From JAICWP01 sp035278025 (GTDB lineage: Bacteria > Acidobacteriota > Terriglobia > Terriglobales > Acidobacteriaceae): a DNA stretch of 64,000 bases. The DNA lies in contig DATEJK010000165.1 of assembly GCA_035278025.1 (NCBI GenBank), forward strand, positions 38,587-102,586, written 5' to 3'. Made by a program: the position numbers and the translations under genes. This document shows positions 9,091 to 17,373 of this stretch, in pieces; position 1 is the stretch's first letter, and each line of letters begins with the position of its first letter. Under the pieces are notes generated by a model. The model saw only the letters and a list, made by a program, of their open reading frames with translations, made no database searches and had not been told where the DNA came from.

Positions 9091-9120
9091 TTGACTTTTA
9101 AGTCTTAACTATTTAAGACT
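9091..9120 (+). promoter_or_regulatory. Promoter with perfect dyad operator
   Basis: TTGACT at 9091-9096 is followed by the perfect 8-4-8 palindrome AGTCTTAA-CTAT-TTAAGACT at 9101-9120, so the dyad covers the expected -10 region. The arrangement repeats that before blaI (TTGACT, then the dyad). I infer that the BlaI-type repressor also controls transcription going into the small ORF and type III PKS operon downstream. Confidence 0.6.
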
Positions 9121-9152
9121 ACTGTCCAACCCCGAATGGGATAGCGATGCCT

Positions 9153-9208
9153 CGGGGCCTGCAGCCGCAGGGTTCAGGGAGAGACCAACCGCAGGCCCCG
9201 TTTGCGGT
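9153..9208 (+). promoter_or_regulatory. Leader with two mutually exclusive hairpins
   Basis: CGGGGCCTGC (9153-9162) pairs perfectly with GCAGGCCCCG (9191-9200), with a short inner GGTT/AACC helix. ACCGCA (9188-9193) can instead pair with TGCGGT (9203-9208), using bases of the first stem. The element lies in the presumed leader downstream of the dyad-controlled promoter and before the small ORF. Competing stems are the hallmark of attenuators and riboswitches, but I recognise no known class. Confidence 0.4.
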
Positions 9209-9247
9209 CACCCAAGCACACCATGGGTGCTTACCCGTTCACGCGAG

Positions 9248-9487
9248 ATGGCATTCATGACCACATCGTCAACTTTCCCCTCCGAGGTAGCAGGCATGCA
9301 GGCTGCAGAAGAAGAACTGGTCGAGATAGTCGCGCAGGAAATGGCGGCCGGAATTGATGCGGCAGTCAACGGGTGGATGGCGGATATCGAAGATGTCCTG
9401 CACAGCAGCCTGAGCAACTCCGCCAAGCTCTCCGCCATTCAGTCCATCGTCAATGTCTGCAAGCAAGATGTGTCCATATCGCGATGA
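9248..9487 (+). CDS. Small hypothetical protein
   Basis: A predicted 79-residue acidic helical protein with no recognised domain (EEELVEIVAQEMAAGIDAAV, then DIEDVLHSSLSNSAKLSAI). The frame is also open from a GTG at 9227, and a further ATG lies at 9257; no strong ribosome-binding site decides between them. It sits directly behind the perfect dyad and the hairpin leader, and 122 bases before the type III PKS gene, so it may be the first gene of the repressor-controlled unit. It could be a chance ORF. Confidence 0.4.
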   Translation: MAFMTTSSTFPSEVAGMQAAEEELVEIVAQEMAAGIDAAVNGWMADIEDVLHSSLSNSAKLSAIQSIVNVCKQDVSISR

Positions 9488-9609
9488 GCGACTGCGCTGC
9501 CCCCATTTCCGAGAAGTCGAGGGCGGGCCAGCAACTTTATGCCCGAGCATGTGTTAACTAACTTAATAATATCCCACCGCAGTATTTCCGGGCGGTCCGG
9601 CAGGAGTTC

Positions 9610-10659
9610 ATGAGAATAGTTGGCGCAGCCAGCGCTTTTCCCAGTCACGTTTATGACCAGCAAGCCATTACCGCGACCCTGGAGAAATTCTGGGGCCAGC
9701 GGGCGGAACATCCCCGTTTACTGCAGCGCCTGCATTCCCGCACCGGAGTGGAGAGGCGTCACCTGGCGCTTCCCCTGGAGTCATATGCGGAAATTGACAC
9801 TTGGGGCAAGGCCAACTCGCTGTGGATCGAGGAAGCGGAGCGGCTGGGCGCGGCCGCAATCTGCCGCGCCATCACTCCGCTGGGATTGCGTCCGCGGGAG
9901 ATCGGCGCGCTTTACTTCACTTCTGTGACCGGAATTTCCAGCCCGTCAATTGATGCCAAGCTGATCAACCGCATCGGGCTCTCACCCAATCTCAAGCGCA
10001 TGCCGCTGTTCGGGTTGGGGTGCGTAGCCGGCGCTGCAGGCATTTCCCGCGCCGCCGATTATGTGCGCGCGTTCCCCAAGGAATTAGCCGTAGTTCTGGC
10101 GGTAGAGTTGTGCTCGCTGACCTGGCAGCGCGATGACCTTTCCACTGCTAACCTGATCGCTACCGGCCTGTTTGGCGATGGCGCGGCAGCGGTCGTCGTC
10201 GCCGGCTCCGACGCGGAGTTTGCCGGGCCCCAGGTGGTCGCCACGCGTTCTGTGTTCTATCCCAACACCGAGGACGTGATGGGCTGGGACATCTCCGAAC
10301 GGGGCTTCCACATTGTGCTGTCGCGCGAGGTGCCGGTGATGGTGGAGCGTCATTTGCGCTCCGATGTGGACGCGTTCTTGGGCGAGCACGGGCTTAGCCG
10401 CAGCGACATCTCCAGCTGGATCATTCACACCGGCGGGCCCAACGTTCTGCAAGCCGTGGCGCGAACCTTGGAACTGCCCCATGGCGCCTTGGACGCCTCC
10501 TGGGAGTGCCTGCGGAAGGTGGGGAACTTATCTTCTGCTTCCGTCCTGCTGGTCCTGCAGGATTTCCTCTGCCGGCGCCGAGCTGCGCCCGGCACCTATA
10601 GCCTCCTGGCCGCTATGGGGCCAGGTTTCTGTTCGGAACTGGTTCTGTTGCGCTGGTAA
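9610..10659 (+). CDS. Type III polyketide synthase (chalcone/stilbene-synthase family)
   Basis: A 349-residue thiolase-fold homodimer-type enzyme. The catalytic triad is complete: Cys138 in GLGCVAGAAG, His273 in WIIHTGGPNVL and Asn306 in KVGNLSSASVL, with the family loop near the end as AMGPGFCSELVLL. Such enzymes condense a CoA-linked starter with malonyl-CoA to give alkylpyrones, alkylresorcinols or similar. The fatty or aromatic starter cannot be read from sequence. AGGAG lies five bases before the ATG. The stop overlaps the next gene's start (TAATG), giving a PKS, FAD-oxidoreductase and YceI operon. Bacterial counterparts often also carry a methyltransferase, which is absent here. Confidence 0.88.
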   Translation: MRIVGAASAFPSHVYDQQAITATLEKFWGQRAEHPRLLQRLHSRTGVERRHLALPLESYAEIDTWGKANSLWIEEAERLGAAAICRAITPLGLRPREIGALYFTSVTGISSPSIDAKLINRIGLSPNLKRMPLFGLGCVAGAAGISRAADYVRAFPKELAVVLAVELCSLTWQRDDLSTANLIATGLFGDGAAAVVVAGSDAEFAGPQVVATRSVFYPNTEDVMGWDISERGFHIVLSREVPVMVERHLRSDVDAFLGEHGLSRSDISSWIIHTGGPNVLQAVARTLELPHGALDASWECLRKVGNLSSASVLLVLQDFLCRRRAAPGTYSLLAAMGPGFCSELVLLRW

Positions 10660-11771
10660 TGATGAATAGAAGTCTGGACGTAGTCGTGATCGGTGGCGGG
10701 CCGGCGGGGCTGGCGGCGGCCATTTCCGCCGCCCGGCGGGGATTATGGGTTGCGGTTGCCGATTCCGCCCAGCCGCCTATTGACAAGGCCTGCGGCGAAG
10801 GACTGATGCCCGATTCGCTCCAAGCCCTTGCGGAATTGGGCATCTCGCTGGATGGCTGCGACACCGGGTGGTTCCGCGGCATCCGCTTTGTCGGCCGCGA
10901 AGGCGCCGTGGAAGCTGACTTCCCTGGCGGCCCGGGCGTCGGCATTCGCCGCCCATTCCTGCACGGCCGGATGGCAGAACGGGCCGCTGGACTGGGCGTT
11001 CGCCTGCTTTGGGGCGCGTGTGTTTCCAATGTGAAAGATGGCCAGGTCGAGGTGAATGGGGAGGCCCTGCATTGCCGCTGGATCGTGGGCGCCGACGGCC
11101 AGAACTCGCAGGTACGAACCTGGGCAGGGCTGAGCTCGGGGCGCGATTATGAGCGTCGTATCGGGTTGCGGCAGCATTTTCAAATCCGGCCCTGGTCGGA
11201 GTTCGTGGAAATCTACTGGGGCGAGAACCGCCAGGCTTACGTCACGCCCGTCGGGTCCCATGAAATCTGTGTAGCCCTGATCTCACGGCATCGCTTCCCC
11301 TCCTTTGAGGCTGCCCTGGCCGATTTCCCCGAACTTTGGGCGCGGCTTAAATCCGTTCCGCGCAGCACACCGGTGAAAGGAGCCATGACCGTCACTCGCC
11401 GGCTGAGCTCGGTAGTGCGCGATAACATTGTGCTCATCGGTGAGGCATCCGGTTCCGCCGACGCTATTACGGGTGAGGGTCTGGCGATTTCTTTTCGTCA
11501 GGCCAACGCGCTGGGACAGGCATTGGCGGCTGACGACTTGTCGCTCTACGCCGCCGCCCACCAGGACATCGCCGGACTGCCGCACCTGCTGGGCCGTTCC
11601 ATGCTGCTGATGGACAAACATTCTTGGCTGCGCAGCCGGGCGCTGCGCGCGTTTGCCCGGCGCCCCAGCCTGTTTGCGCGCCTGCTGGCGGTGCACACGA
11701 GTGCCTTGTCAGCAAAGGATTTTGGAATTAGTGGAATCCTTAACCTGGGATGGCGACTCTTAACCGCATGA
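10659..11771 (+). CDS. FAD-dependent oxidoreductase, geranylgeranyl-reductase-like
   Basis: A 370-residue flavoprotein of the glutathione-reductase-2/PHBH fold. The N-terminal dinucleotide motif is VVVIGGGPAGLAAAISAARRG. The internal motif VGADGQNSQVR near residue 145 and the FAD ribityl-binding motif NIVLIGEASGSADAITGEGL near residue 260 are present. Family members are geranylgeranyl reductases and aromatic or quinone hydroxylases. Genes of this type commonly follow type III PKS genes and are presumed to oxidise the polyketide product. It is translationally coupled to the PKS (TAATG), and its own stop overlaps the YceI start (ATGA). Substrate unknown. Confidence 0.85.
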   Translation: MMNRSLDVVVIGGGPAGLAAAISAARRGLWVAVADSAQPPIDKACGEGLMPDSLQALAELGISLDGCDTGWFRGIRFVGREGAVEADFPGGPGVGIRRPFLHGRMAERAAGLGVRLLWGACVSNVKDGQVEVNGEALHCRWIVGADGQNSQVRTWAGLSSGRDYERRIGLRQHFQIRPWSEFVEIYWGENRQAYVTPVGSHEICVALISRHRFPSFEAALADFPELWARLKSVPRSTPVKGAMTVTRRLSSVVRDNIVLIGEASGSADAITGEGLAISFRQANALGQALAADDLSLYAAAHQDIAGLPHLLGRSMLLMDKHSWLRSRALRAFARRPSLFARLLAVHTSALSAKDFGISGILNLGWRLLTA

Positions 11772-12418
11772 GTGTTCAAGAAAGTGGCCCTAATCCAGAG
11801 ATGAGACTGAATCCGACAAAACGTATAGCCACCCTGTGCGGGTTGTTGCTGGGCGTGATGCTCGCAGCAGCCGCTGCTAACGCGCAGGAAATGGTCTTCC
11901 AGCTCGATCCGGCCCAAAGCCATGTGAGCTTCACCCTGGGCGACATTCTGCATACCGTGCATGGCAGTTTTCAGCTGAAGAGCGGCAGCATCCGATTTAA
12001 CGCGGCAACCGGAGAAGCGAGCGGTTCTCTGGTGGTGGACGCCACCTCCGGTAAGAGCGGCAACAAAAATCGCGACCGGCGCATGCACCGGCAAATTCTG
12101 GAAGACCAGACATACCCGGAAATCATCTTCACTCCCCAACACGTCAGTGGAAGCCTTGCGCCGGAGGGTACGTCGCAGATGGAGCTGCAGGGGTTAATGA
12201 CCCTGCACGGCCAGCAACACCCGATGAAAGTCGCCATGCCCGTGCAGGTCAGCCACGGTCAAGCATCCGCGGACGTCCACTTCGTCGTACCGTACGTTCA
12301 GTGGGGCCTGAAAAACCCCAGCACTTTCATCCTGCGGGTGAGCGATAAGGTGAACATTGATGTGCACGCTGTAGGTCACCTGACGCAAGCATCCCTCGCC
12401 GAGACCCACCAACCCTAG
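11768..12418 (+). CDS. YceI-family periplasmic lipid/isoprenoid-binding protein
   Basis: The protein has a signal peptide (LCGLLLGVMLAAAAANAQ) followed by the YceI lipocalin-like barrel: FQLDPAQSHVSFTLG, GSLVVDATSGKSGNKNRDRRM, YPEIIFTP and ELQGLMTLHGQQHPM. Characterised YceI proteins bind polyisoprenoids or other long amphiphiles in a hydrophobic pocket. I chose the ATG at 11768 because it forms an ATGA overlap with the upstream stop; ATG 11801 is an alternative that still leaves a full signal peptide. In this operon it may bind or carry the lipid product of the PKS and flavoenzyme, which is inference. Confidence 0.85.
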   Translation: MSVQESGPNPEMRLNPTKRIATLCGLLLGVMLAAAAANAQEMVFQLDPAQSHVSFTLGDILHTVHGSFQLKSGSIRFNAATGEASGSLVVDATSGKSGNKNRDRRMHRQILEDQTYPEIIFTPQHVSGSLAPEGTSQMELQGLMTLHGQQHPMKVAMPVQVSHGQASADVHFVVPYVQWGLKNPSTFILRVSDKVNIDVHAVGHLTQASLAETHQP

Positions 12419-12514
12419 CTGCCGGCAGCTATTCAGAACACGGGATCATAGAACAGCTTCCACCTGCACCGCCTGACACCTCCAACAAGCGGCTTAAATC
12501 GAGGCGTTCGCAAC

Positions 12515-12550
12515 GTAAAGTTTTGTAAAGAACAAGTTACACTTCTTTAC
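12515..12550. promoter_or_regulatory. Four-box GTAAA/TTTAC operator before the winged-helix gene
   Basis: Boxes GTAAAG at 12515 and 12525 are followed by inverted boxes GTTAC at 12536 and TTTAC at 12546, offsets 0, 10, 21 and 31. This is the same geometry as 4563-4598, and much of the surrounding sequence is also shared. It lies 37 bases upstream of the GTG of the orphan OmpR-type gene, consistent with autoregulation. The rest of the 12419-12586 interval holds no other recognisable feature. Confidence 0.6.
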
Positions 12551-12586
12551 AGCCGCACACCTCTGACTGCTGTAACAATATTCAAC

Positions 12587-12958
12587 GTGAATCGCGAAAT
12601 AGCTTCCGTAGTGACCGCAAGCGCTGAGTGGCCGCTCGCCGCAGACCAATCCAGCATCATGCGCGTGGGCGAAATCGAACTGGACACCGCAACTCGCACC
12701 GTGCGAACCGCAGAAAAATCGGCACGGCTGACGATTACCGAGTTCACGGTTCTGGAACTGCTGTTACGCCGCGCCGGTTGCGTGGTGAGCCGTGAAGAAC
12801 TGGTGCGCGTGGCTCTGCAGCGTTCATTTTCTCCCTACGAGCGCAGCATTGACATGCACGTCAGCAACCTACGCAAAAAACTGGGCATAGCCGGCCGCAG
12901 CAGCGACTATATTAAAACTGTGCGCGGCGCCGGATACGTGTGCACGGCACGAGACTAA
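12587..12958 (+). CDS. Orphan OmpR/PhoB-type winged-helix DNA-binding protein without receiver domain
   Basis: A 123-residue protein consisting almost entirely of a Trans_reg_C domain: N-terminal strands VGEIELDTATRTVRT, then LTITEFTVLELLLRRAGCVVSREEL, the recognition helix region SIDMHVSNLRKKLG and the wing IKTVRGAGYVC. There is no phosphoacceptor domain and no sensor kinase nearby. Start is GTG; ATG 12659 would trim 24 residues but still keep most of the fold. The upstream GTAAA/TTTAC boxes fit the tandem half-site binding of this family. The efflux operon follows 93 bases downstream in the same direction, so control of that pump is likely. Confidence 0.85.
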   Translation: MNREIASVVTASAEWPLAADQSSIMRVGEIELDTATRTVRTAEKSARLTITEFTVLELLLRRAGCVVSREELVRVALQRSFSPYERSIDMHVSNLRKKLGIAGRSSDYIKTVRGAGYVCTARD

Positions 12959-13051
12959 CCGTCGCCGCACCGCTTGAGTTCGCTTCAGAAGTATGAAATG
13001 AAGCACGGTATAGAAACTTGCTGATCCCTGGCAGCAGCCACACACCACAGG

Positions 13052-14251
13052 TTGCATGTGAACTTCCGACAACACGCCTCCATTCGCAGCCTTACTCCTC
13101 TCGCCCTATCCTTGCTTATCTGTGCCGGGCTGGCGAACTGCGGCAAAGCTGATCCGAGGGCAAACGCCTCGCGAAGAAGTTTTGGCGGAGCGCAAATCGT
13201 TCCCGTTTCCGTTGCCACCGTGGAGCGCCGCGACCTTCCGGTGTACCTGACCGGTCTGGGTTCTGTGACCGCCTTCAATACCGTCGCGGTCAAGAGCCGG
13301 GTGGACGGCCAACTGGTGCAAGTAGCCTTTCGCGAGGGCCAGGAGGTCAGAAAAGGTGACCTGCTGGCCGTCATTGATCCACGGCCCTACCAGGTGGCGC
13401 TCGACCAGGCGCAAGCCACGCTGTTGAAGGACCAATCGCAACTGAAGAATACGCAACTCGATCTGCAGCGCTACAAGGGGCTGGTCTCGGCTGGCGTTGT
13501 TTCCCACCAGCAGGTGGACACACAGGATGCGTTGGTCGGGCAGTTCCAGGGCACGGTTGATGCGGACAAGGCCGCGATTCAAAATGCCAAGCTGAACCTG
13601 ATCTATTGCCACATTACCGCCCCGGTTGATGGACGAGTGGGCTTGCGCCTGGTGGACCGGGGCAATATGGTACACGCCAATGACACCAATCCCCTGCTGG
13701 TGATCACGCAGCTGCAACCCATCGCGGTCATCTTCACCCTGCCGGAAGACAGTTTGCCGGCGGTTGCCCAGCACATGCGAGCCGGGACGCTGAAAGTAGA
13801 AGCGTATAGCCGCGACGATCAAATCAAGTTGTCTACCGGCACGCTGCTCACCATTGACAACCAGATTGATCAGACCACCGGTACCGGCAAACTGAAGGCG
13901 GTTTTCGACAATCACGAACGCGATCTCTGGCCTAATCAGTTTGTCAATGTCCGTCTTTTGCTGGAGGTGCGTAAGAATGCCACCGTAGTGCCCGCCGCCG
14001 CCGTGCAGCGCGGTCCTCAGGGCACCTTTGCTTACGTGGTGAAGGGCAATAATACGGTTGAGGTGCGGGCGGTAACGCTGGCTCTTACCCAAGGTAATGT
14101 GACCGCCGTCGAGCAAGGTATCTCGCCCGGGGAAGTGGTGGTCACTGACGGCCAGGATAAACTGCAGAATGGCAGCAAAGTCGTGTTCCGAAATCGCAGC
14201 AACCTGAACGCGGAATCGGACGCTCATTCGGAGCAAAAGCTTGCGCCATGA
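13052..14251 (+). CDS. mdtA: RND efflux membrane-fusion (periplasmic adaptor) protein, MdtA-like
   Basis: A 399-residue HlyD/AcrA-type adaptor. The N-terminal signal ends in LANC, so it may be a lipoprotein. Lipoyl halves are VAVKSRVDGQLVQVAFREGQEVRKGDLLAVIDPRPY and ITAPVDGRVGLRLVDRGNMV, flanking an alpha-helical hairpin (about residues 110-180). The beta-barrel and membrane-proximal domains follow (DLWPNQFVNVRLLLEV, VVPAAAVQRGPQGTFAYVV). Together with the two RND proteins encoded downstream it should form an MdtABC-type pump for amphiphilic compounds. No TolC-like gene is in the window, so an outer-membrane channel must be supplied from elsewhere. The first start is TTG; GTG at 13058 is an alternative. 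Confidence 0.9.
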   Translation: MHVNFRQHASIRSLTPLALSLLICAGLANCGKADPRANASRRSFGGAQIVPVSVATVERRDLPVYLTGLGSVTAFNTVAVKSRVDGQLVQVAFREGQEVRKGDLLAVIDPRPYQVALDQAQATLLKDQSQLKNTQLDLQRYKGLVSAGVVSHQQVDTQDALVGQFQGTVDADKAAIQNAKLNLIYCHITAPVDGRVGLRLVDRGNMVHANDTNPLLVITQLQPIAVIFTLPEDSLPAVAQHMRAGTLKVEAYSRDDQIKLSTGTLLTIDNQIDQTTGTGKLKAVFDNHERDLWPNQFVNVRLLLEVRKNATVVPAAAVQRGPQGTFAYVVKGNNTVEVRAVTLALTQGNVTAVEQGISPGEVVVTDGQDKLQNGSKVVFRNRSNLNAESDAHSEQKLAP

Positions 14252-17200
14252 CTCCCTCGCGGCTATTCATCCTACGTCCGGTCGCTACCACGCTGCTGAC
14301 CATTGGCGTGCTGCTGGTGGGACTGGTGGCTTACCGGCAATTGCCGGTGTCGGCCCTGCCCGAGGTTGATTACCCCACCATCCAGGTTGTGACGTTTTAC
14401 CCTGGGGCCGATCCCGAGGTGATGGCCTCCTCGGTCACGGCACCCCTGGAGCGTCAGTTCGGGCAGGTACCCGGCCTGGGTCAGATGACCTCCACCAGTT
14501 CGTTCGGAAGCTCCATCGTCACCCTGCAATTCAATTTGTCGCAGAACATTGACGTCGCGGAGCAGGAAGTACAGGCCGCCATCAATGCGGCCGGAACCTA
14601 TCTGCCACGCGACTTGCCCAATCCTCCCATCTACAGCAAGGTCAATCCCGCTGACGCCCCCATTCTCACTCTCGGTTTGACCTCTGCTACGCTGCCGCTG
14701 TCCAAAGTGGAGGACCTGGCGGATACCGCTCTGGCGCAGAAGATCTCGCAACTTCCCGGGGTGGGCCTGGTTTCCATCAGCGGGGGACAGAAGCCGGCAG
14801 TACGCATCCAGGCCAATCCCACCGCACTGGCTTCCTACGGTTTGAGCCTGGAAGACCTGCGCACCGCCTTGGCTGCAGCTAACGTGGACCAGGCTAAGGG
14901 TCAACTGGACGGGCACCGCCAGTCGTTCACCATTGGAGCCAACGACCAACTGCTCTCCAGCGCCGACTACCACTCAATTATCGTGGCCTACCGCAATGGA
15001 GCGCCGGTGCGCGTTTCCGATGTGGCCGCCGTGGTGGATGGCGCGGAAAACACCAATCAGGCCGCATGGATGAATCTTGATCCCGCGGTCATTGTCAATA
15101 TTCAGCGCCAGCCCGGCGCCAACATTATCAGCGTGGTGGACAGCATCAAAAAGCTGCTTCCGATGCTGCAGTCATCCCTGCCTTCATCCGTCAAGGTACA
15201 CATCCTTACCGACCGTACCCAGACTATACGCGCCTCGGTGAAGGACGTGCAGTTCGAGTTGATGCTGGCCATCGCCCTGGTAGTGATGGTGGTCTTTCTC
15301 TTCTTGCGCAACTTATCAGCCACCGTGATCCCCAGCGTGGCTGTGCCCCTTTCTCTGGTCGGGACTTTTGGGGTGATGTACCTGCTGGGCTACAGCCTGA
15401 ACAATCTGACCTTGATGGCGCTCACCATTTCCACCGGCTTCGTGGTGGACGATGCCATCGTGATGATCGAAAACATTGACCGCTTCCTGGAGCATGGCGA
15501 CTCGCCACTGCAAGCCGCGCTCAAGGGCTCGGGGCAGATCGGCTTCACGATTGTGTCATTGACCGTATCGCTCATTGCGGTGCTCATCCCGCTGCTCTTC
15601 ATGGGCGATATTGTGGGACGCCTGTTCCGCGAATTTGCCATCACCTTGGCGGTTACCATCCTCGTCTCCGCGCTGGTCTCGCTGACGCTGACGCCCATGA
15701 TGTGCGCCAAGTTGCTGCGGCCCACGAAAGATGTGCGGCATACCCGCTTCTACCGCATCTCAGAAAACTTCTACGACCGGGTGATCCATTTTTATGGGCG
15801 CACCCTGACCTGGGTACTGCGCCACCAGACCGCCACCTTGCTGGTTACCGCCGGCACGCTGGTGCTCACCTTATGGCTTTATGTGGTGGTGCCCAAAGGC
15901 TTCTTCCCGGTGCAGGACACGGGAGTTATTCTGGGCGTCTCGGAAGCGCCCCAGACCGTCTCCTTCTCCGCCATGGCGGAGCGCCAGCAGGCGCTCTCGC
16001 GCATCATTCTGAAGGATCCGGACGTGCGGAGCCTGTCATCATTCATCGGTGTGGACGGTATCAACGCCACGCCCAACAGCGGGCGCATTCAGATCAACCT
16101 CAAGTCTCGCGACCAGCGCACGGCCAGCGCGTCCGAAATTATCCGCCGCCTGACGCCGGAGTTGGCGCAGGTTTCCGGCATCACGCTTTACATGCAGCCG
16201 GTGCAGGATCTGACAGTTGAGGACCGTGTCAGCCGCACCCAATACCAATATTCGGTGGAGGACACCGACCCCAAAGAACTGGCGGTGTGGGCTCCCAAGC
16301 TGCTCCAGCAATTGCGCCAGCTGCCGCAATTGCGCGATGTGGCCAGCGACCAGCAGAGCGGAGGGCTGCAGGCCCAGCTGGTGATTGACCGCGACACCGC
16401 CGGCCGCCTGGGCATCCTTCCCCAGACCATTGATGACACGCTTTATGACGCCTTCGGCCAGCGCCAGGTCTCGACCATGTTCACCCAGCTCAACCAGTAC
16501 CACGTGGTGCTGGAGGTGCAGCCGCAGTTCCGGCAAAGCCCTGACTCGCTGAAGAGCATCTACGTCCGTTCCGACAACGGAACACAGGTGCCTTTGGCGG
16601 CCTTCACCCGCTTCTATCCCGCTAATGCTCCGCTGGCCATCAACCACCAGGGGCAATTTCCGGTGGTGACCCTGTCTTTTAACCTGGCCCCTCGCACTTC
16701 TCTCGGCGACGCCACGCGCGCCATCGAGGAGGCGCAGCGCGAGATTGGCATTCCCGCCAGTCTCCACACCAGCTTTCAGGGGACGGCGGCGGCATTCCGT
16801 AACTCACTCTCCACCGAACCCTGGCTCATCTTGGCCGCGTTAGTCACCGTGTACATCGTGTTGGGCGTCCTGTACGAAAGCTATATCCATCCCATTACGA
16901 TTCTTTCCACGCTGCCCTCCGCGGGCGTCGGAGCGATTGTGGCGCTATTGCTGACCGGAAGTGACCTGAATGTCGTGTCGCTGATTGGAATCATCCTGCT
17001 GATCGGCATCGTAAAAAAGAATGCCATCATGATGATTGACTTCGCGCTGGAAGCGGAACGGGGCGAGGGCAGGCCGCCGGAGGAAGCCATTTTTCAGGCA
17101 TGCCTGCTGCGCTTCCGCCCCATTATGATGACTACCATGGCGGCCCTGCTGGGCGGCTTGCCCCTGGCATTGGGAACGGGCACCGGCTCGGAACTGCGCC

Positions 17201-17370
17201 GGCCCCTGGGCATCACGATTGTGGGCGGCCTGCTGCTCAGCCAGTTGCTCACCCTCTACACCACCCCGGTGGTTTACCTGTGGTTTGACCGACTGGCCCG
17301 GCGCTTCGCCCACCTGCGCATTGGCAACCCCATCGAAGAACCAGCCGAGGAGACGGCGGCGGCCGACTGA
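14248..17370 (+). CDS. mdtB: RND efflux transporter, MdtB-like
   Basis: A 1040-residue HAE1-family RND permease of normal length. TM1 is followed by RQLPVSALPEVDYPTIQVVTFYPGADPE, the classic start of these pumps. The proton-relay segment in TM4 reads STGFVVDDAIVMIENI with two adjacent Asp. The second half has VTVYIVLGVLYESYIHP and GIVKKNAIMMIDFALEAER, and two large periplasmic porter loops separate the halves. The start overlaps the adaptor stop (ATGA). The adjacent second RND gene suggests a heteromultimeric MdtB2C-type pump driven by the proton motive force. Confidence 0.92.
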   Translation: MTPSRLFILRPVATTLLTIGVLLVGLVAYRQLPVSALPEVDYPTIQVVTFYPGADPEVMASSVTAPLERQFGQVPGLGQMTSTSSFGSSIVTLQFNLSQNIDVAEQEVQAAINAAGTYLPRDLPNPPIYSKVNPADAPILTLGLTSATLPLSKVEDLADTALAQKISQLPGVGLVSISGGQKPAVRIQANPTALASYGLSLEDLRTALAAANVDQAKGQLDGHRQSFTIGANDQLLSSADYHSIIVAYRNGAPVRVSDVAAVVDGAENTNQAAWMNLDPAVIVNIQRQPGANIISVVDSIKKLLPMLQSSLPSSVKVHILTDRTQTIRASVKDVQFELMLAIALVVMVVFLFLRNLSATVIPSVAVPLSLVGTFGVMYLLGYSLNNLTLMALTISTGFVVDDAIVMIENIDRFLEHGDSPLQAALKGSGQIGFTIVSLTVSLIAVLIPLLFMGDIVGRLFREFAITLAVTILVSALVSLTLTPMMCAKLLRPTKDVRHTRFYRISENFYDRVIHFYGRTLTWVLRHQTATLLVTAGTLVLTLWLYVVVPKGFFPVQDTGVILGVSEAPQTVSFSAMAERQQALSRIILKDPDVRSLSSFIGVDGINATPNSGRIQINLKSRDQRTASASEIIRRLTPELAQVSGITLYMQPVQDLTVEDRVSRTQYQYSVEDTDPKELAVWAPKLLQQLRQLPQLRDVASDQQSGGLQAQLVIDRDTAGRLGILPQTIDDTLYDAFGQRQVSTMFTQLNQYHVVLEVQPQFRQSPDSLKSIYVRSDNGTQVPLAAFTRFYPANAPLAINHQGQFPVVTLSFNLAPRTSLGDATRAIEEAQREIGIPASLHTSFQGTAAAFRNSLSTEPWLILAALVTVYIVLGVLYESYIHPITILSTLPSAGVGAIVALLLTGSDLNVVSLIGIILLIGIVKKNAIMMIDFALEAERGEGRPPEEAIFQACLLRFRPIMMTTMAALLGGLPLALGTGTGSELRRPLGITIVGGLLLSQLLTLYTTPVVYLWFDRLARRFAHLRIGNPIEEPAEETAAAD

Positions 17371-17373
17371 AGC

